The notes beneath the pieces are model-generated. The model was not told the DNA's origin, searched no databases, and was given only the letters and a program-made list of their open reading frames with translations. Position numbers and translations under genes: made by a program. From Akkermansiaceae bacterium (GTDB taxonomy: Bacteria; Verrucomicrobiota; Verrucomicrobiia; Verrucomicrobiales; Akkermansiaceae), in NCBI GenBank assembly GCA_021200315.1, contig JAJQGU010000073.1, positions 20,012-84,011 of the forward strand: a stretch of 64,000 bases of DNA, written 5' to 3'. Below are positions 37,697 to 47,132 of this stretch, in pieces (within the stretch, counting starts at the first letter, position 1; each line of letters begins with the position of its first letter).

Positions 37697-38005
37697 ATGC
37701 CCGAATTCGCTACAGCCTTCTCCGGCCTGCAGGCCGATAGAAAATTGACCCATCAGGAGCTCGTCCGCGCCGTTCGTTTCATGATCGCCGCGGAATACGA
37801 AGCCATTCAGCTCTACACGCAGCTGGCAGACTCGACCGACAACGGCCTTGCCCGGGCCGTCCTGCGGGAAATCTCCGACGAAGAGCGCGAACACGCCGGG
37901 GAATTCTACCGCCTTCTTCAGGAGCTGTCCCCCGATGAAGAGTCTTTCTACGAAGAGGGGCGCCATGAAACGCAGGAGAAGATCGACCGGCTGAAGGCGC
38001 AGTGA
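37697..38005 (+). CDS. Small ferritin-like/rubrerythrin-family protein (102 aa)
   Basis: Two-helix ferritin-like pattern MIAAEYEAIQLYTQL ... EISDEEREHAGEF (E...ExxH). Confidence 0.8.
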   Translation: MPEFATAFSGLQADRKLTHQELVRAVRFMIAAEYEAIQLYTQLADSTDNGLARAVLREISDEEREHAGEFYRLLQELSPDEESFYEEGRHETQEKIDRLKAQ

Positions 38006-38093
38006 CGCCGCCCGTGAGGGGGCGGCTGCCGCGCCGGCTCCGGGTGGGCTCGCCAGGGCTTGCCCGCCGCCTGCGGAGATTGTGCGGTACTCT

Positions 38094-39170
38094 CTACGCA
38101 CGGAAGAAGACGCCGTGCCGGTGGAGCGACGCCATCAGAGCCCAGACGAGAAGAATGGAGGCGGCAGCGAGCGCGGCGCCCTGCCATTCGGCCGGCGCGA
38201 GCAGGCGGCAGACCCCCGCGAAGAGGCGGTGGGTGAGCGCTCCGAAGTCGATCAGGTGCGTGACCAGGTAGCAGGCGAGCGCGTTCATGCCGATGACGCG
38301 CAGGGGGAATGTGGCCTTGGCTCCCAGCGGGGCGGCGTCCGCCAGCAGCCGGAAGAGTGCGAGCAGCGCGATGGAAATTCCTGCGGAGGCCAGCACGAAA
38401 GAGACTGTCCAGATGTTCTTGACGCAGGGGTAGCCCAGTTGCGGCAGAACGAGATAACCGAGGCAGAAGAGCGCGCCGCCGGCGAGCGGCAGCGCGAGTG
38501 CGCGCTGCGTCGGACCAGCCGCATGGCGCAGCCAGCAGCCGCTCAGCAGACCGAGCAGGTTGAGGGCAATGGACGAGACGACGCAGAGCACGCCTTCGGG
38601 ATCGTAGCTGCCGCTGTGCAGCCGGCCGGGCAGAAGGGCTTGGTCGATGCGGGCGTTGAGGCACCCCTCCGGCGTGAAGTCGCCGTAGAGGCATTGCCCA
38701 ATGCCGACGAACGCCAACGCCAGCGCCGCTCCGGCCAGTGCGCCGCGCCAGCCTGCGAGGAGGTACGCGAGACCCCCGCCGAAACAGGAAAGCCCGATGA
38801 GCCCGAGCACGGAAGCGCAGCGCATGCCGGCGTCGAGTGTCACTGCGCCGTTGACCGCCCAGCCGAGCGCGATCAGCGCCGCCGCGCGCCGGGCGAGCCT
38901 CCATGCCGCCTCCCGCCGCGTTTTGCGGCGCGCCAGGGAGAAGGACATCGACACGCCCGCGAGAAAGGTGAAGAGGGGGAAGATGAGGTCGTAGAGCCGC
39001 AGCCCCTCCCATGGGCTGTGGGAAAATTGCTCTGCCAGTGCGTGTGCCCAGCCGCTCCCGGGGTTGGCTTCCGCCAGCGCAAAGGCCAGTGCATCCAGCC
39101 CGGCGATGCAGAGCATGTCCAGCCCGCGCAGGGCGTCGAGAGATGCAAGCCGGCTTGTCGTCGCGTTCAC
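38094..39170 (-). CDS. NagX / DUF5009-like acyltransferase-type membrane protein
   Basis: RLASLDALRGLDMLCI, YDLIFPLFTFLAGVSMSFSL, FPLRVIGMNALACYL; GTG start at 39170 inferred from VNATTSRLASLDALRG. Confidence 0.85.
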   Translation of the reverse strand: MNATTSRLASLDALRGLDMLCIAGLDALAFALAEANPGSGWAHALAEQFSHSPWEGLRLYDLIFPLFTFLAGVSMSFSLARRKTRREAAWRLARRAAALIALGWAVNGAVTLDAGMRCASVLGLIGLSCFGGGLAYLLAGWRGALAGAALALAFVGIGQCLYGDFTPEGCLNARIDQALLPGRLHSGSYDPEGVLCVVSSIALNLLGLLSGCWLRHAAGPTQRALALPLAGGALFCLGYLVLPQLGYPCVKNIWTVSFVLASAGISIALLALFRLLADAAPLGAKATFPLRVIGMNALACYLVTHLIDFGALTHRLFAGVCRLLAPAEWQGAALAAASILLVWALMASLHRHGVFFRA

Positions 39171-39317
39171 CGCGGCAGTATAGACCGCGCCGCGCCGGAA
39201 GACAAGCCCCGGAACTCCCGTCCGGGCGGCAGGGAGCAGGCGTCTCTCCTTTCGAAAGGATGCGGAATTTATGATGGACGCGGGTGCAAAATCCGCTGAA
39301 CTTGCTCCCCGTTTTTC

Positions 39318-39683
39318 TTGCGGAGCGGCTGCGCGTTCCCAATCAACTGTCAAAATGAAAAATTCCTTGAAAAGAAAGCGCACTGCGGCGTTTGCCGTGC
39401 TCCATGCGTTTCCGCCGCCCGGTATCGTCTGGGCTGTTGCTGGATCTCTGGAGAAGGCGTGGAGCATGACTGCACGAAAGCGGTGCGTTGGTACCGCAAA
39501 GCTGCGGAACAGGGACATGCTGGTGCGCAGTGCAATCTGGGATGTTGTTATTTTAACGGATATGGTGTAAAACAGAATAGGGAAGAAGCGGTGTGCTGGC
39601 GGCGGAAGGCTACGGAACAGGGACATGCTCATGCAAAGGAATTCTTGAAGCTGAGGGAGCGGCCGGGCATGGCGCCGACCTGA
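39318..39683 (+). pseudogene. Sel1-repeat fragment (short or degenerate SLR protein)
   Basis: ARYRLGCCWISGEGVEHDCTKAVRWYRKAAEQGHAGAQCNLGCCYFNGYGVKQNREEAVCWRRKATEQGHAHA: about two Sel1 repeats with no clear signal peptide or intact N-terminus. Confidence 0.6.
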
Positions 39684-39797
39684 AATTTCCCGTGAGCAGA
39701 GAGGGGCTTTTTGGCGGAGCTCGCCGTGCTGCATTGAATGAATATGGCAGGCGCCTCGTTTCGATTCGGGCTTGGCTCACCCTCCGGCGCGGAAAGC

Positions 39798-39831
39798 GAA
39801 ACCGCCGGCGGCTCATGCCGCCGGCGGTTTC
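39798..39831 (-). terminator. Strong perfect hairpin directly downstream of tRNA-Pro
   Basis: GAAACCGCCGGCGGC-TCAT-GCCGCCGGCGGTTTC: perfect 15-bp stem, 4-nt loop, 4 nt from the encoded CCA end. Confidence 0.65.
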
Positions 39832-39835
39832 CAAA

Positions 39836-39912
39836 TGGTCGGGCTAGCGGGATTCGAACCCACGACCCCTTGCACCCCATGCAAGTGCGCTACCAGACTG
39901 CGCTACAGCCCG
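39836..39912 (-). tRNA. tRNA-Pro (anticodon GGG), CCA encoded
   Basis: Minus strand CGGGCTGTAGCGCAGTCTGGTAGCGCACTTGCATGGGGTGCAAGGGGTCGTGGGTTCGAATCCCGCTAGCCCGACCA; acceptor CGGGCTG/TAGCCCG, loop ATGGGGT gives GGG, GTTCGAATC T-loop. Confidence 0.97.
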
Positions 39913-40011
39913 TCTTTCATCTCCGGAGGGGAAGCCTGCGGAGCACGGGGGATCCTACCTTCTTTTTTACTCTTGTCAATACATTTTTTTCGTGGCAAGA
40001 TAATTTTTGCC

Positions 40012-41055
40012 ATGAAACGAGTGAAAGTCGCCGTCGCAGGAGCGAGCGGATATACCGGGCAGGAATTGCTCAGAATACTTTTGCGCCATCGCGGGGCGGA
40101 GCTCGTGTGCGCCACCTCCCGCCAGTATGCGGGCCGTCGATTGGGAGAAGTCTTCCCCCGATTCCGGCAGGTGCCGGGCGCGGAGCTCCCCTTCACGGAT
40201 TCGGATGTGCGGGCCATCGCGGCCACGGGAGCCGAAGCCGCCTTTCTGGCTCTGCCTCACGGGGTGTCCTCGTCATATGCGCGCGGGCTGGTGGACGCGG
40301 GCGTGAAAGTGATTGACCTGAGCGCGGACTTCCGGCTGAACGATCCCGCCGTTTACGAGGAATACTACGGCAAGGCCCATCCCGATCCCGACCTGCTGAA
40401 GGAGGCCGTCTACGGCATGCCCGAGTGGCGGAGCGGGGAAATCCGCACGGCGCGGATCATCGCTTCGCCCGGCTGCTACCCCACGAGCATCCTCCTGCCC
40501 CTGATTCCGCTGCTCAGAGCGGGGCTTCTGAGGACGAAAGGCATCGTGGTCAATTCGGCCAGCGGCGTGACGGGAGCGGGCCGCAAGGCGGACATTTCGC
40601 TGCTTTTCTGCGAGTGCAACGAAAGCATGCGCGCCTACGGGATACCCAAACATCGGCACCTCAGCGAGATCGAGCAGGAGCTCGGCGCGGCGGCCGGGGA
40701 GGCGGTCAGGATCTCCTTCACGCCGCATCTCGTCCCGCTCAATTCCGGAATATGCACCACCATCAGCGCGGAGCTCCGGGAGGGGGCCGATCCCGCCCTC
40801 GTCGGCCGCGCCTTGGAGGAAGCCTATGCGCGGGCTCCGTTTGTGCGTTTGTTGGGGCGGAACGCGTGTCCGGACACCAAGAATGTCTCGAGAACCAACT
40901 TTGTGGACATAGGGTGGGCCTGGGACGAGCGCACCGGCCGCGTGCTGCTGCTGAGCGCCGAGGACAACGTGGTCAAGGGCGCAGGCGGCCAGGGCGTGCA
41001 TGCGTTCAACGTGCTTTTTGGCTTTGACGAGACGGAGGGGCTCTGGATTCTGTGA
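40012..41055 (+). CDS. argC: N-acetyl-gamma-glutamyl-phosphate reductase
   Basis: VAVAGASGYTGQELLRIL, VIDLSADFRL, YGMPE, IASPGCYPTSILLPL, GVTGAGRKA, PHLVPLNSGICTTI. Confidence 0.96.
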   Translation: MKRVKVAVAGASGYTGQELLRILLRHRGAELVCATSRQYAGRRLGEVFPRFRQVPGAELPFTDSDVRAIAATGAEAAFLALPHGVSSSYARGLVDAGVKVIDLSADFRLNDPAVYEEYYGKAHPDPDLLKEAVYGMPEWRSGEIRTARIIASPGCYPTSILLPLIPLLRAGLLRTKGIVVNSASGVTGAGRKADISLLFCECNESMRAYGIPKHRHLSEIEQELGAAAGEAVRISFTPHLVPLNSGICTTISAELREGADPALVGRALEEAYARAPFVRLLGRNACPDTKNVSRTNFVDIGWAWDERTGRVLLLSAEDNVVKGAGGQGVHAFNVLFGFDETEGLWIL

Positions 41056-42494
41056 GGAGCGGGCGGTTGAAAGAGAGTTCGCCTTTCCCGATGGCCACGA
41101 GCGGCACACTCAAGCCCGTTCTTCTGATCGTCGACGACGAGTCGTCGACGCTGCGGGCGCTGAGCATGGCTCTGGACGCGCATTACGACGTCTATACGGC
41201 TTCGAGCTGTCAGCAGGCGAAAGCCGTGCTGGAGAGCGAACCGGTGGAGCTCGTGCTCACCGATCTGCGCCTGGGCGGGGATTCCGGCATGGATATACTC
41301 GAAATGACGCGGGAGTTCCCCAAGCCTCCGCAATGCATCATCATGACGGCCTACGGTTCCGTGGACGCGGCCGTGGAGGCCATGAAGCGCGGCGCCTACA
41401 CGTTCGTCACCAAGCCGCTCAATCTCGACGAGGTGGAAATGCTCCTCCTCCGCGCCTACCGCGCCTCCGCGCTCGAAGAGGAGAACAAGGATCTTCACCA
41501 CCGCCTCGCGCCCTCGGGCGGGCTTGACAAACTGCTGGGGAATACGCCCTGCATGGAGGCCATCTTCAACAAGATCAGGCGCGCGGCGCCCAGCAGATCC
41601 ACCGTCCTCATCGAGGGAGAAAGCGGCACCGGCAAAGAACTTGTCGCCCAGGCCATTCATGTCCTTTCCGGCCGGCCGAAGGAAAAATTTGTGGCGGTCA
41701 ATTGTTCGGCTCTTTCTCCGCAGCTGCTGGAGAGCGAACTCTTCGGCCATGAGAGAGGCGCTTTCACCGGCGCCGCCCAGAGACGCATCGGGCGCTTTGA
41801 GCAGGCGAGCGGCGGGACGCTTTTTCTCGACGAAATCGGCGAGATCGAGCCGTCGGTGCAGGTGAAGCTGCTCCGCGTCCTGGCGGAAAAGAAGATCGAG
41901 CGGGTCGGCTCCAACGATTCCGTGCCCGTGGACGTGCGCGTGGTCGCAGCCACCAACAAGCGGCTGGAGGAGCTGGTCGCTGCCGGCACCTTCCGCGAAG
42001 ATCTCTTCTTTCGTCTGAACGTCATCACGATTCAGATGCCGCCCCTGAGGGAGCGCCGGGACGACATCGTCCTGCTCGCCCAGGCTTTCCTGAAGGAATT
42101 CTGCGCGGAGAACGGCAAAAAGGGCAAGACGTTTTCCCGGGAGACGCTGGACGTCCTGCGAGCCTGCGACTGGCCCGGGAATGTCCGGCAGCTCCGCACG
42201 GCCGTCGAGCACGGAGTGATCATGTCCGACGGGGATACGATCACGCCCGAAGACCTTCCCGCGCTGCCTTCCGTCCGGGAGGAGTGGGAGAATAGCGGCG
42301 CCCGGGGGGAATTTGGGCTTGAAACCCGCCCTGATTTCAATCTACAATCACTCGAGAAAAAAACCATCTACGCGGCTCTGCGCTTTGTCGGGGGCAGCCG
42401 TACACGCGCCGCAGAACTGCTGGGAATCAGCCGCCGCACTCTCCAAAGAAAGCTGAACGAATACATCGAATCAGACAAACAATCCTCACCCTGA
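41052..42494 (+). CDS. Sigma-54-dependent response regulator (NtrC family)
   Basis: Receiver VLLIVDDESSTLRAL...LVLTDLRLG...IIMTAYGSVDAAVEAMKRGAYTFVTKP; AAA+ GESGTGKELVAQAIH, ELFGHERGAFTGA; Fis-type HTH RTRAAELLGISRRTLQRKLNE; GTG 41052 or ATG 41091 start. Confidence 0.95.
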   Translation: MRSGRLKESSPFPMATSGTLKPVLLIVDDESSTLRALSMALDAHYDVYTASSCQQAKAVLESEPVELVLTDLRLGGDSGMDILEMTREFPKPPQCIIMTAYGSVDAAVEAMKRGAYTFVTKPLNLDEVEMLLLRAYRASALEEENKDLHHRLAPSGGLDKLLGNTPCMEAIFNKIRRAAPSRSTVLIEGESGTGKELVAQAIHVLSGRPKEKFVAVNCSALSPQLLESELFGHERGAFTGAAQRRIGRFEQASGGTLFLDEIGEIEPSVQVKLLRVLAEKKIERVGSNDSVPVDVRVVAATNKRLEELVAAGTFREDLFFRLNVITIQMPPLRERRDDIVLLAQAFLKEFCAENGKKGKTFSRETLDVLRACDWPGNVRQLRTAVEHGVIMSDGDTITPEDLPALPSVREEWENSGARGEFGLETRPDFNLQSLEKKTIYAALRFVGGSRTRAAELLGISRRTLQRKLNEYIESDKQSSP

Positions 42495-42502
42495 GCAGAA
42501 TT

Positions 42503-44314
42503 ATGTCAACACAATCCGGAAATCAGAACGTCATCCGCATATTGATCGCCATTCTCGCGCTCTTTCTCACGGCCTTCCAGCTGATCTTCACCTTCCGCGG
42601 CCTCGATCAGCCCGCCGCGATGGATCAGGCGCAGATCGCCCGCGAGCTTGCCCGCGGCAATGGGCTGACGACAAAAATGCTGCGTCCCGTCGACGTGGTG
42701 GAGTCGTCGCAGGCGAACGAGGAATACAACCCGCTGCACGCCCGGGACACCACCTATGCGCCTCTTGCGATTCTGGCGGATGCGGTGGCCTTGAAGGTGA
42801 CCGGGATGGACGATCCCAAGAACATCAATATGACGGAGGCGAGCGGCAATATCTATGCCCCCGATCGAGTGATCGCCGCCGTCTCGTCCCTGTTCTTTCT
42901 GTTGGCTCTCGTGCTGATGTTCTTTTTCCTGCGGGATTTGTTCGACGAGCTGATCGCGTCCATTTGCGTCATATTCGTCACATTGAGCAATCTGTTCCTT
43001 CAGTTCGCGGTGAGCGGGCTGCCGCAGATGCTGATGCTCTGTCTGTTCATCGGCTCCTGCCACGCTCTTCTGATGGCGGTGCGCGCGTCCGTCGCACAGC
43101 GCGGCGCCGAGCAGCTGCAATGGCTCTGCGCGAGCTCGGTGCTCATGGCTCTCGTCTGCCTTTCCGGCTGGCTCGGAGTCTGGCCCCTGATCGGGCTGGC
43201 CATTTTCATAGGCATCTATTTCCGCCCCCGGGGGGTATACAGCCTGATTCCGATTGCGGCGGTCGTTCTTCTTTCCGGCTGGTTTCTGATCAGAAACAAA
43301 ATATGGACGGGATCGCTGTTCGGGAACGCCGCGTACAGCATCTACAACACCTTCGGCGTGGGAGAGGAGAACATCATGCGGGCGTCGGAGCAGAGCGCCG
43401 TGCCTTTCCAGGCTTCGGATTTTATACTGAAGCTTCTCGGCTTCTCGCTGTCTCAGATGGACAATCTCTACGCCAACCTGGGCTCCATCGTCGTCACGCC
43501 GTTCTTTTTCCTCGCGCTGCTTCATTCTTTCAAGAAGCCCGAAGTGCAGGCCATCAAGTGGGCCACCTTCAGCATGTGGACGGCGGCCACGATAGGAATG
43601 ACGCTCTACGGCACTCATCAGGCGTTTTCCGCCGGGCAGCTGAATGTTCTGTTCGCGCCTCTCATGAGCGCGTTCGGCCTTTCTCTCGTGCTGATCATGC
43701 TGGCGCGGCTCCGAATGGGCGAAGGCGAGAAATTCGCCCGCAATTTCGTCATTTTCTGCCTCATCCTCATTTCTTCCGGCTCCTTCCTGTTCCGTCTGCC
43801 GGGCGAGCTGCGCATCGGCCTGTGGACTTCGGAAAAGGGCATCCCCCAATGGCCGCCCTATTATCCGCCCGCTCTTTCAGGGAAACTCAACAGCATGACC
43901 GACAGCAAGAAAATCATCATGTCCGATATGCCTTGGGCCGTCGCCTGGTATGCGGACCGGCACGCCCTGTGGCTCCCCAAGCGCATCGAGGAGCTGGAAA
44001 GCAAAATCATGCCCGTTCTTGAGAGAAAACATACCGATATTCAGGGGATAGTGATTTCTCCCGTCTCTCACTCCACGACAGGCATGAGCGGCATTTACAC
44101 CAATTACGGGGATTTCGCTCCCCTGGTCATGGAAGGCATGCTGCTGGCTCTTTCGCCCAAGCACAACTTCCGCTACGTGGAGCTCTTCCACGAGAAGGAG
44201 GGCGCCGACACACCTCTCGGAACATGGGTGTCCAACACGGGGAAGTTCAACGATATCACCAGCCTTCTGGGAGCCCAGCTTCTTTACTATGGAAAAAAAG
44301 AAACCGCATACTGA
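42503..44314 (+). CDS. GT39/ArnT-like polytopic membrane protein
   Basis: N-terminal TM then GLDQPAAMDQAQIARELARGNGLTTKMLRP (GT39-like first loop with acidic residues), multiple TMs, C-terminal soluble part. Confidence 0.65.
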   Translation: MSTQSGNQNVIRILIAILALFLTAFQLIFTFRGLDQPAAMDQAQIARELARGNGLTTKMLRPVDVVESSQANEEYNPLHARDTTYAPLAILADAVALKVTGMDDPKNINMTEASGNIYAPDRVIAAVSSLFFLLALVLMFFFLRDLFDELIASICVIFVTLSNLFLQFAVSGLPQMLMLCLFIGSCHALLMAVRASVAQRGAEQLQWLCASSVLMALVCLSGWLGVWPLIGLAIFIGIYFRPRGVYSLIPIAAVVLLSGWFLIRNKIWTGSLFGNAAYSIYNTFGVGEENIMRASEQSAVPFQASDFILKLLGFSLSQMDNLYANLGSIVVTPFFFLALLHSFKKPEVQAIKWATFSMWTAATIGMTLYGTHQAFSAGQLNVLFAPLMSAFGLSLVLIMLARLRMGEGEKFARNFVIFCLILISSGSFLFRLPGELRIGLWTSEKGIPQWPPYYPPALSGKLNSMTDSKKIIMSDMPWAVAWYADRHALWLPKRIEELESKIMPVLERKHTDIQGIVISPVSHSTTGMSGIYTNYGDFAPLVMEGMLLALSPKHNFRYVELFHEKEGADTPLGTWVSNTGKFNDITSLLGAQLLYYGKKETAY

Positions 44315-44591
44315 CACCGAAATGGATGTTCACGCCCACGACAAATCCGCGCTCAGTTTCGGGCAGATCATCTCCCGCATCGAGACCATCAACGAGAAAA
44401 TGGATGATCCGGCCATTGAGCTTGAAGAAATGATTTCCCTGTACGAAGAGGGTCTCAAGCTGATCCGCCGCGGGCGCGAAATACTCTCGCAAGCCGATCT
44501 GCGAATCCAAAAGCTCGAATTGAGTCAGAAGGAGGAAGAGTCCCGGCAGGAGCCCGCGCAGGCAGATGACGATGAGTTCACCCTCCTTTGA
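44289..44591 (+). CDS. xseB: Exodeoxyribonuclease VII small subunit
   Basis: LSFGQIISRIETINEKMDDPAIELEEMISLYEEGLKLIRRGREILSQADLRIQKLE. Confidence 0.88.
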   Translation: MEKKKPHTDTEMDVHAHDKSALSFGQIISRIETINEKMDDPAIELEEMISLYEEGLKLIRRGREILSQADLRIQKLELSQKEEESRQEPAQADDDEFTLL

Positions 44592-46488
44592 GCTTCCGCC
44601 CCTTCTTGCGGGAATCTCCGCCCCGGAAGACGTGCGGAAGCTCGCCCCGGAGCAGCTGCCCCGTCTGGCTGAGGAGATCCGCACGGTGCTGATCCGCACG
44701 CTGTCGCAGACGGGGGGTCACCTCGCCCCCAATTTGGGGATTGTGGAGCTCAGCATCGCCCTGCATATAGTTTTTGAGACGCCGCGCGACAAGATCCTCT
44801 TCGACGTCTCCCACCAGTCGTATGTCCATAAACTCTTGACGGGGAGGGCGCCGATGCTGCATACAATCCGCCAGTTCGGCGGGCTTTCCGGATTTGCGAA
44901 GAGGAGCGAATCCCCCCATGACGCCTACGGGGCGGGGCATGCCGGCACGGCTCTTTCCGCCGGGCTGGGCATGGCGGCCGCGCGCGACCTTCAGGGCGAC
45001 GATTACCACGTGGTCTCCGTGGCGGGGGACGGCGCCTTCACCTGCGGCACCACGCTCGAGGCTCTCAACAACATCTCCACCACCACGCGCCGCTTTATTG
45101 TCATTCTCAACGACAACGAATGGTCCATCGATCGCAATGTCGGCGCTTTGGCACACTATTTTGCCGGCCTTCAGGCCACGGAGACATTCACCTGGCTGCG
45201 CGACAAATCCCGGCAGTTTCTGGAGCGTCTGGCCGGCGCCGAGGTCAAGAAACAGGCGGAAAAACTGATTGTCGCGGCACGGGGCCTCATTTCTCCATCC
45301 AGCTTCTTTGAACATCTGGGGCTTACATACTACGGGCCCATCGACGGGCACGATCTCGGGAAGCTCTGCAAGATTCTTCGTATCATCAAGTCGAGGAACG
45401 AACTCGCCATTCTGCATATCATCACGGAGAAAGGGCGTGGCTACAAGCCGGCTCTCGACAATCCGAGCAAGTTCCACGGGGTGGGGAAATACGAGATCGC
45501 CAACGGGAATGTCTGCGCTTCGCCTGTTCCCACGTATTCCGAGCAATTTGCCCGCTGTCTGATCCGCATGGCGGAAGACGATCCCAAAATCACGGCGATC
45601 ACGGCGGCCATGCCCACCGGCACCATGCTCAATCTTTTCCGCGAACAGTTCCCCAAGCGCTTTTACGATGTCGGCATCGCCGAGGAGCATGCGGCGCTGT
45701 TCGCCTGCGGTCTCGCCGCCCAGGGGTTCAAGCCCTATGTGGCCATTTATTCCACCTTCATGCAGCGCTGCGTCGATATGATCGAACATGACGCCGCCCT
45801 GCAGGCGCTGCCCGTCAAGTTCTGCATGGACCGCGCGGGACTTTCGCCCAATGACGGCCCCACTCATCACGGCCTTTTCGACATCGCGATGCTCCGCTGC
45901 ATTCCCGGTCTCGTATTGATGCAGCCGAAGGACGAAGCTGAATTCGCCCGCATGCTCAAGACGATGAACGAATACAACGACGGCCCCTCGGCCATCCGCT
46001 ACCCCCGAGGCGCCGGAGAGGGCGTCCCCGTGCCCGGCCGCCCGGAATCCATTCCCGTCGGGCGCGCCGAGATCCTTCACGATGGTGCGGGGGTGGCCAT
46101 TTTCGCGCTGGGAAACCAGTGCAGGACAGCGGAGAAGGTGCGCGGACTGCTCCGCGGGCGGGGAGTGGATGCCGCCGTCGTGAACGCCCGCTTTGTCTCC
46201 CCGCTTGACGGGGAGTGCCTGCGGGCCTTCGCCGCTAAATGCGCTTTGTTCTGCACTCTCGAAGATCATGTCGTCTCGGGAGGGTTCGGCTCCGCCGTGC
46301 TCGAATATCTCAATGCCTGCAATCTCCGCGTTCCTCTGGAAATCGTCGGCTGGCCGGATGCGTTCGTCGAGCATGGCTCCGATCGCCTCCTTCGTGAAAA
46401 ATACGGACTTACTCCGGAAGCCATTGCCGAGAGGCTTCTCGGGCGGCTTGAGGGCGGCTCCCCGGCCGCGCCGCCTCCCTCCGCCTGA
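44566..46488 (+). CDS. dxs: 1-deoxy-D-xylulose-5-phosphate synthase
   Basis: GGHLAPNLGIVELSIALH, FDVSHQSYVHKLLTGR, GDGAFTCGTTLEALNN, FYDVGIAEEHAALFACGLAAQG, DRAGLSPNDGPTHHGLFDI; start 44566 or 44572. Confidence 0.93.
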   Translation: MTMSSPSFELPPLLAGISAPEDVRKLAPEQLPRLAEEIRTVLIRTLSQTGGHLAPNLGIVELSIALHIVFETPRDKILFDVSHQSYVHKLLTGRAPMLHTIRQFGGLSGFAKRSESPHDAYGAGHAGTALSAGLGMAAARDLQGDDYHVVSVAGDGAFTCGTTLEALNNISTTTRRFIVILNDNEWSIDRNVGALAHYFAGLQATETFTWLRDKSRQFLERLAGAEVKKQAEKLIVAARGLISPSSFFEHLGLTYYGPIDGHDLGKLCKILRIIKSRNELAILHIITEKGRGYKPALDNPSKFHGVGKYEIANGNVCASPVPTYSEQFARCLIRMAEDDPKITAITAAMPTGTMLNLFREQFPKRFYDVGIAEEHAALFACGLAAQGFKPYVAIYSTFMQRCVDMIEHDAALQALPVKFCMDRAGLSPNDGPTHHGLFDIAMLRCIPGLVLMQPKDEAEFARMLKTMNEYNDGPSAIRYPRGAGEGVPVPGRPESIPVGRAEILHDGAGVAIFALGNQCRTAEKVRGLLRGRGVDAAVVNARFVSPLDGECLRAFAAKCALFCTLEDHVVSGGFGSAVLEYLNACNLRVPLEIVGWPDAFVEHGSDRLLREKYGLTPEAIAERLLGRLEGGSPAAPPPSA

Positions 46489-46519
46489 CGTTGAACGGAT
46501 CGCTCCGCAGCAAAGACCG

Positions 46520-47050
46520 ATGATCACCGACGACGGCACGATTCTCAGAACGCACGCGCTGGGGGAGAGCGGCCTCATCGTCGTCTGGAGCACCTATGAG
46601 CACGGCGTCATGCGCACGGCGGCGCGGGGCGCGCTGCGCCCCGGCGGCGCGTTTTCCGGCCGGCTCGATCTCTTCCACGCGTGCGAACTCGAATGGACTC
46701 CGCCCCGGCGCGGAAATCTCTGCGCTCTGACGGGAGTCCGGCTGAAATCCCCCCGCCTGAATCTGCGGAAGGATCTTTCCGCTTTGCGCCTCGCCGGGTA
46801 TATGGTGCAGCTGCTCGTCGGCACCGTCGAGCAGCGGACTCCCATTCCGGAATTCCATGTACTGCTCGAGCGCGCGCTGGATTACCTGGACGCCCATGGG
46901 GCGAGTCTGCGCCTGATGACGCATTTTGAAAAGCGTCTGGCGGAAAAGCACGGCGTCCTCGCGCCCGGGCGGAATCCCGCCGATTGTCTGGAGGGCTGTT
47001 TCGGCCGCCTTCCCTCCGGGCGGGACGCCCTGATGCGCCTTCTTTCCTGA
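46520..47050 (+). CDS. recO: DNA repair protein RecO-like
   Basis: TILRTHALGESGLIVVWSTYEHGVMRTAARGALRP...FSGRLDLFHACELEW and helical C-terminus; RecO OB-fold pattern. Confidence 0.75.
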   Translation: MITDDGTILRTHALGESGLIVVWSTYEHGVMRTAARGALRPGGAFSGRLDLFHACELEWTPPRRGNLCALTGVRLKSPRLNLRKDLSALRLAGYMVQLLVGTVEQRTPIPEFHVLLERALDYLDAHGASLRLMTHFEKRLAEKHGVLAPGRNPADCLEGCFGRLPSGRDALMRLLS

Positions 47051-47132
47051 AGGGATGCCGCGCGCTGATCGGCCGGCTCTTGCCATTTCATGCCGCATGT
47101 GATAAATTGAGGGCTCACCCGCATTAACCACA

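Noticed and set aside
38082-39299. 405-aa plus-strand ORF
   Set aside because: Antisense to the NagX-like membrane protein; composition typical of shadow ORF
42506-43849. 447-aa minus-strand ORF
   Set aside because: Antisense to the GT39-like membrane protein; Gln/His/Arg-rich shadow
44578-46593. 671-aa minus-strand ORF
   Set aside because: Antisense to dxs, which is unambiguous
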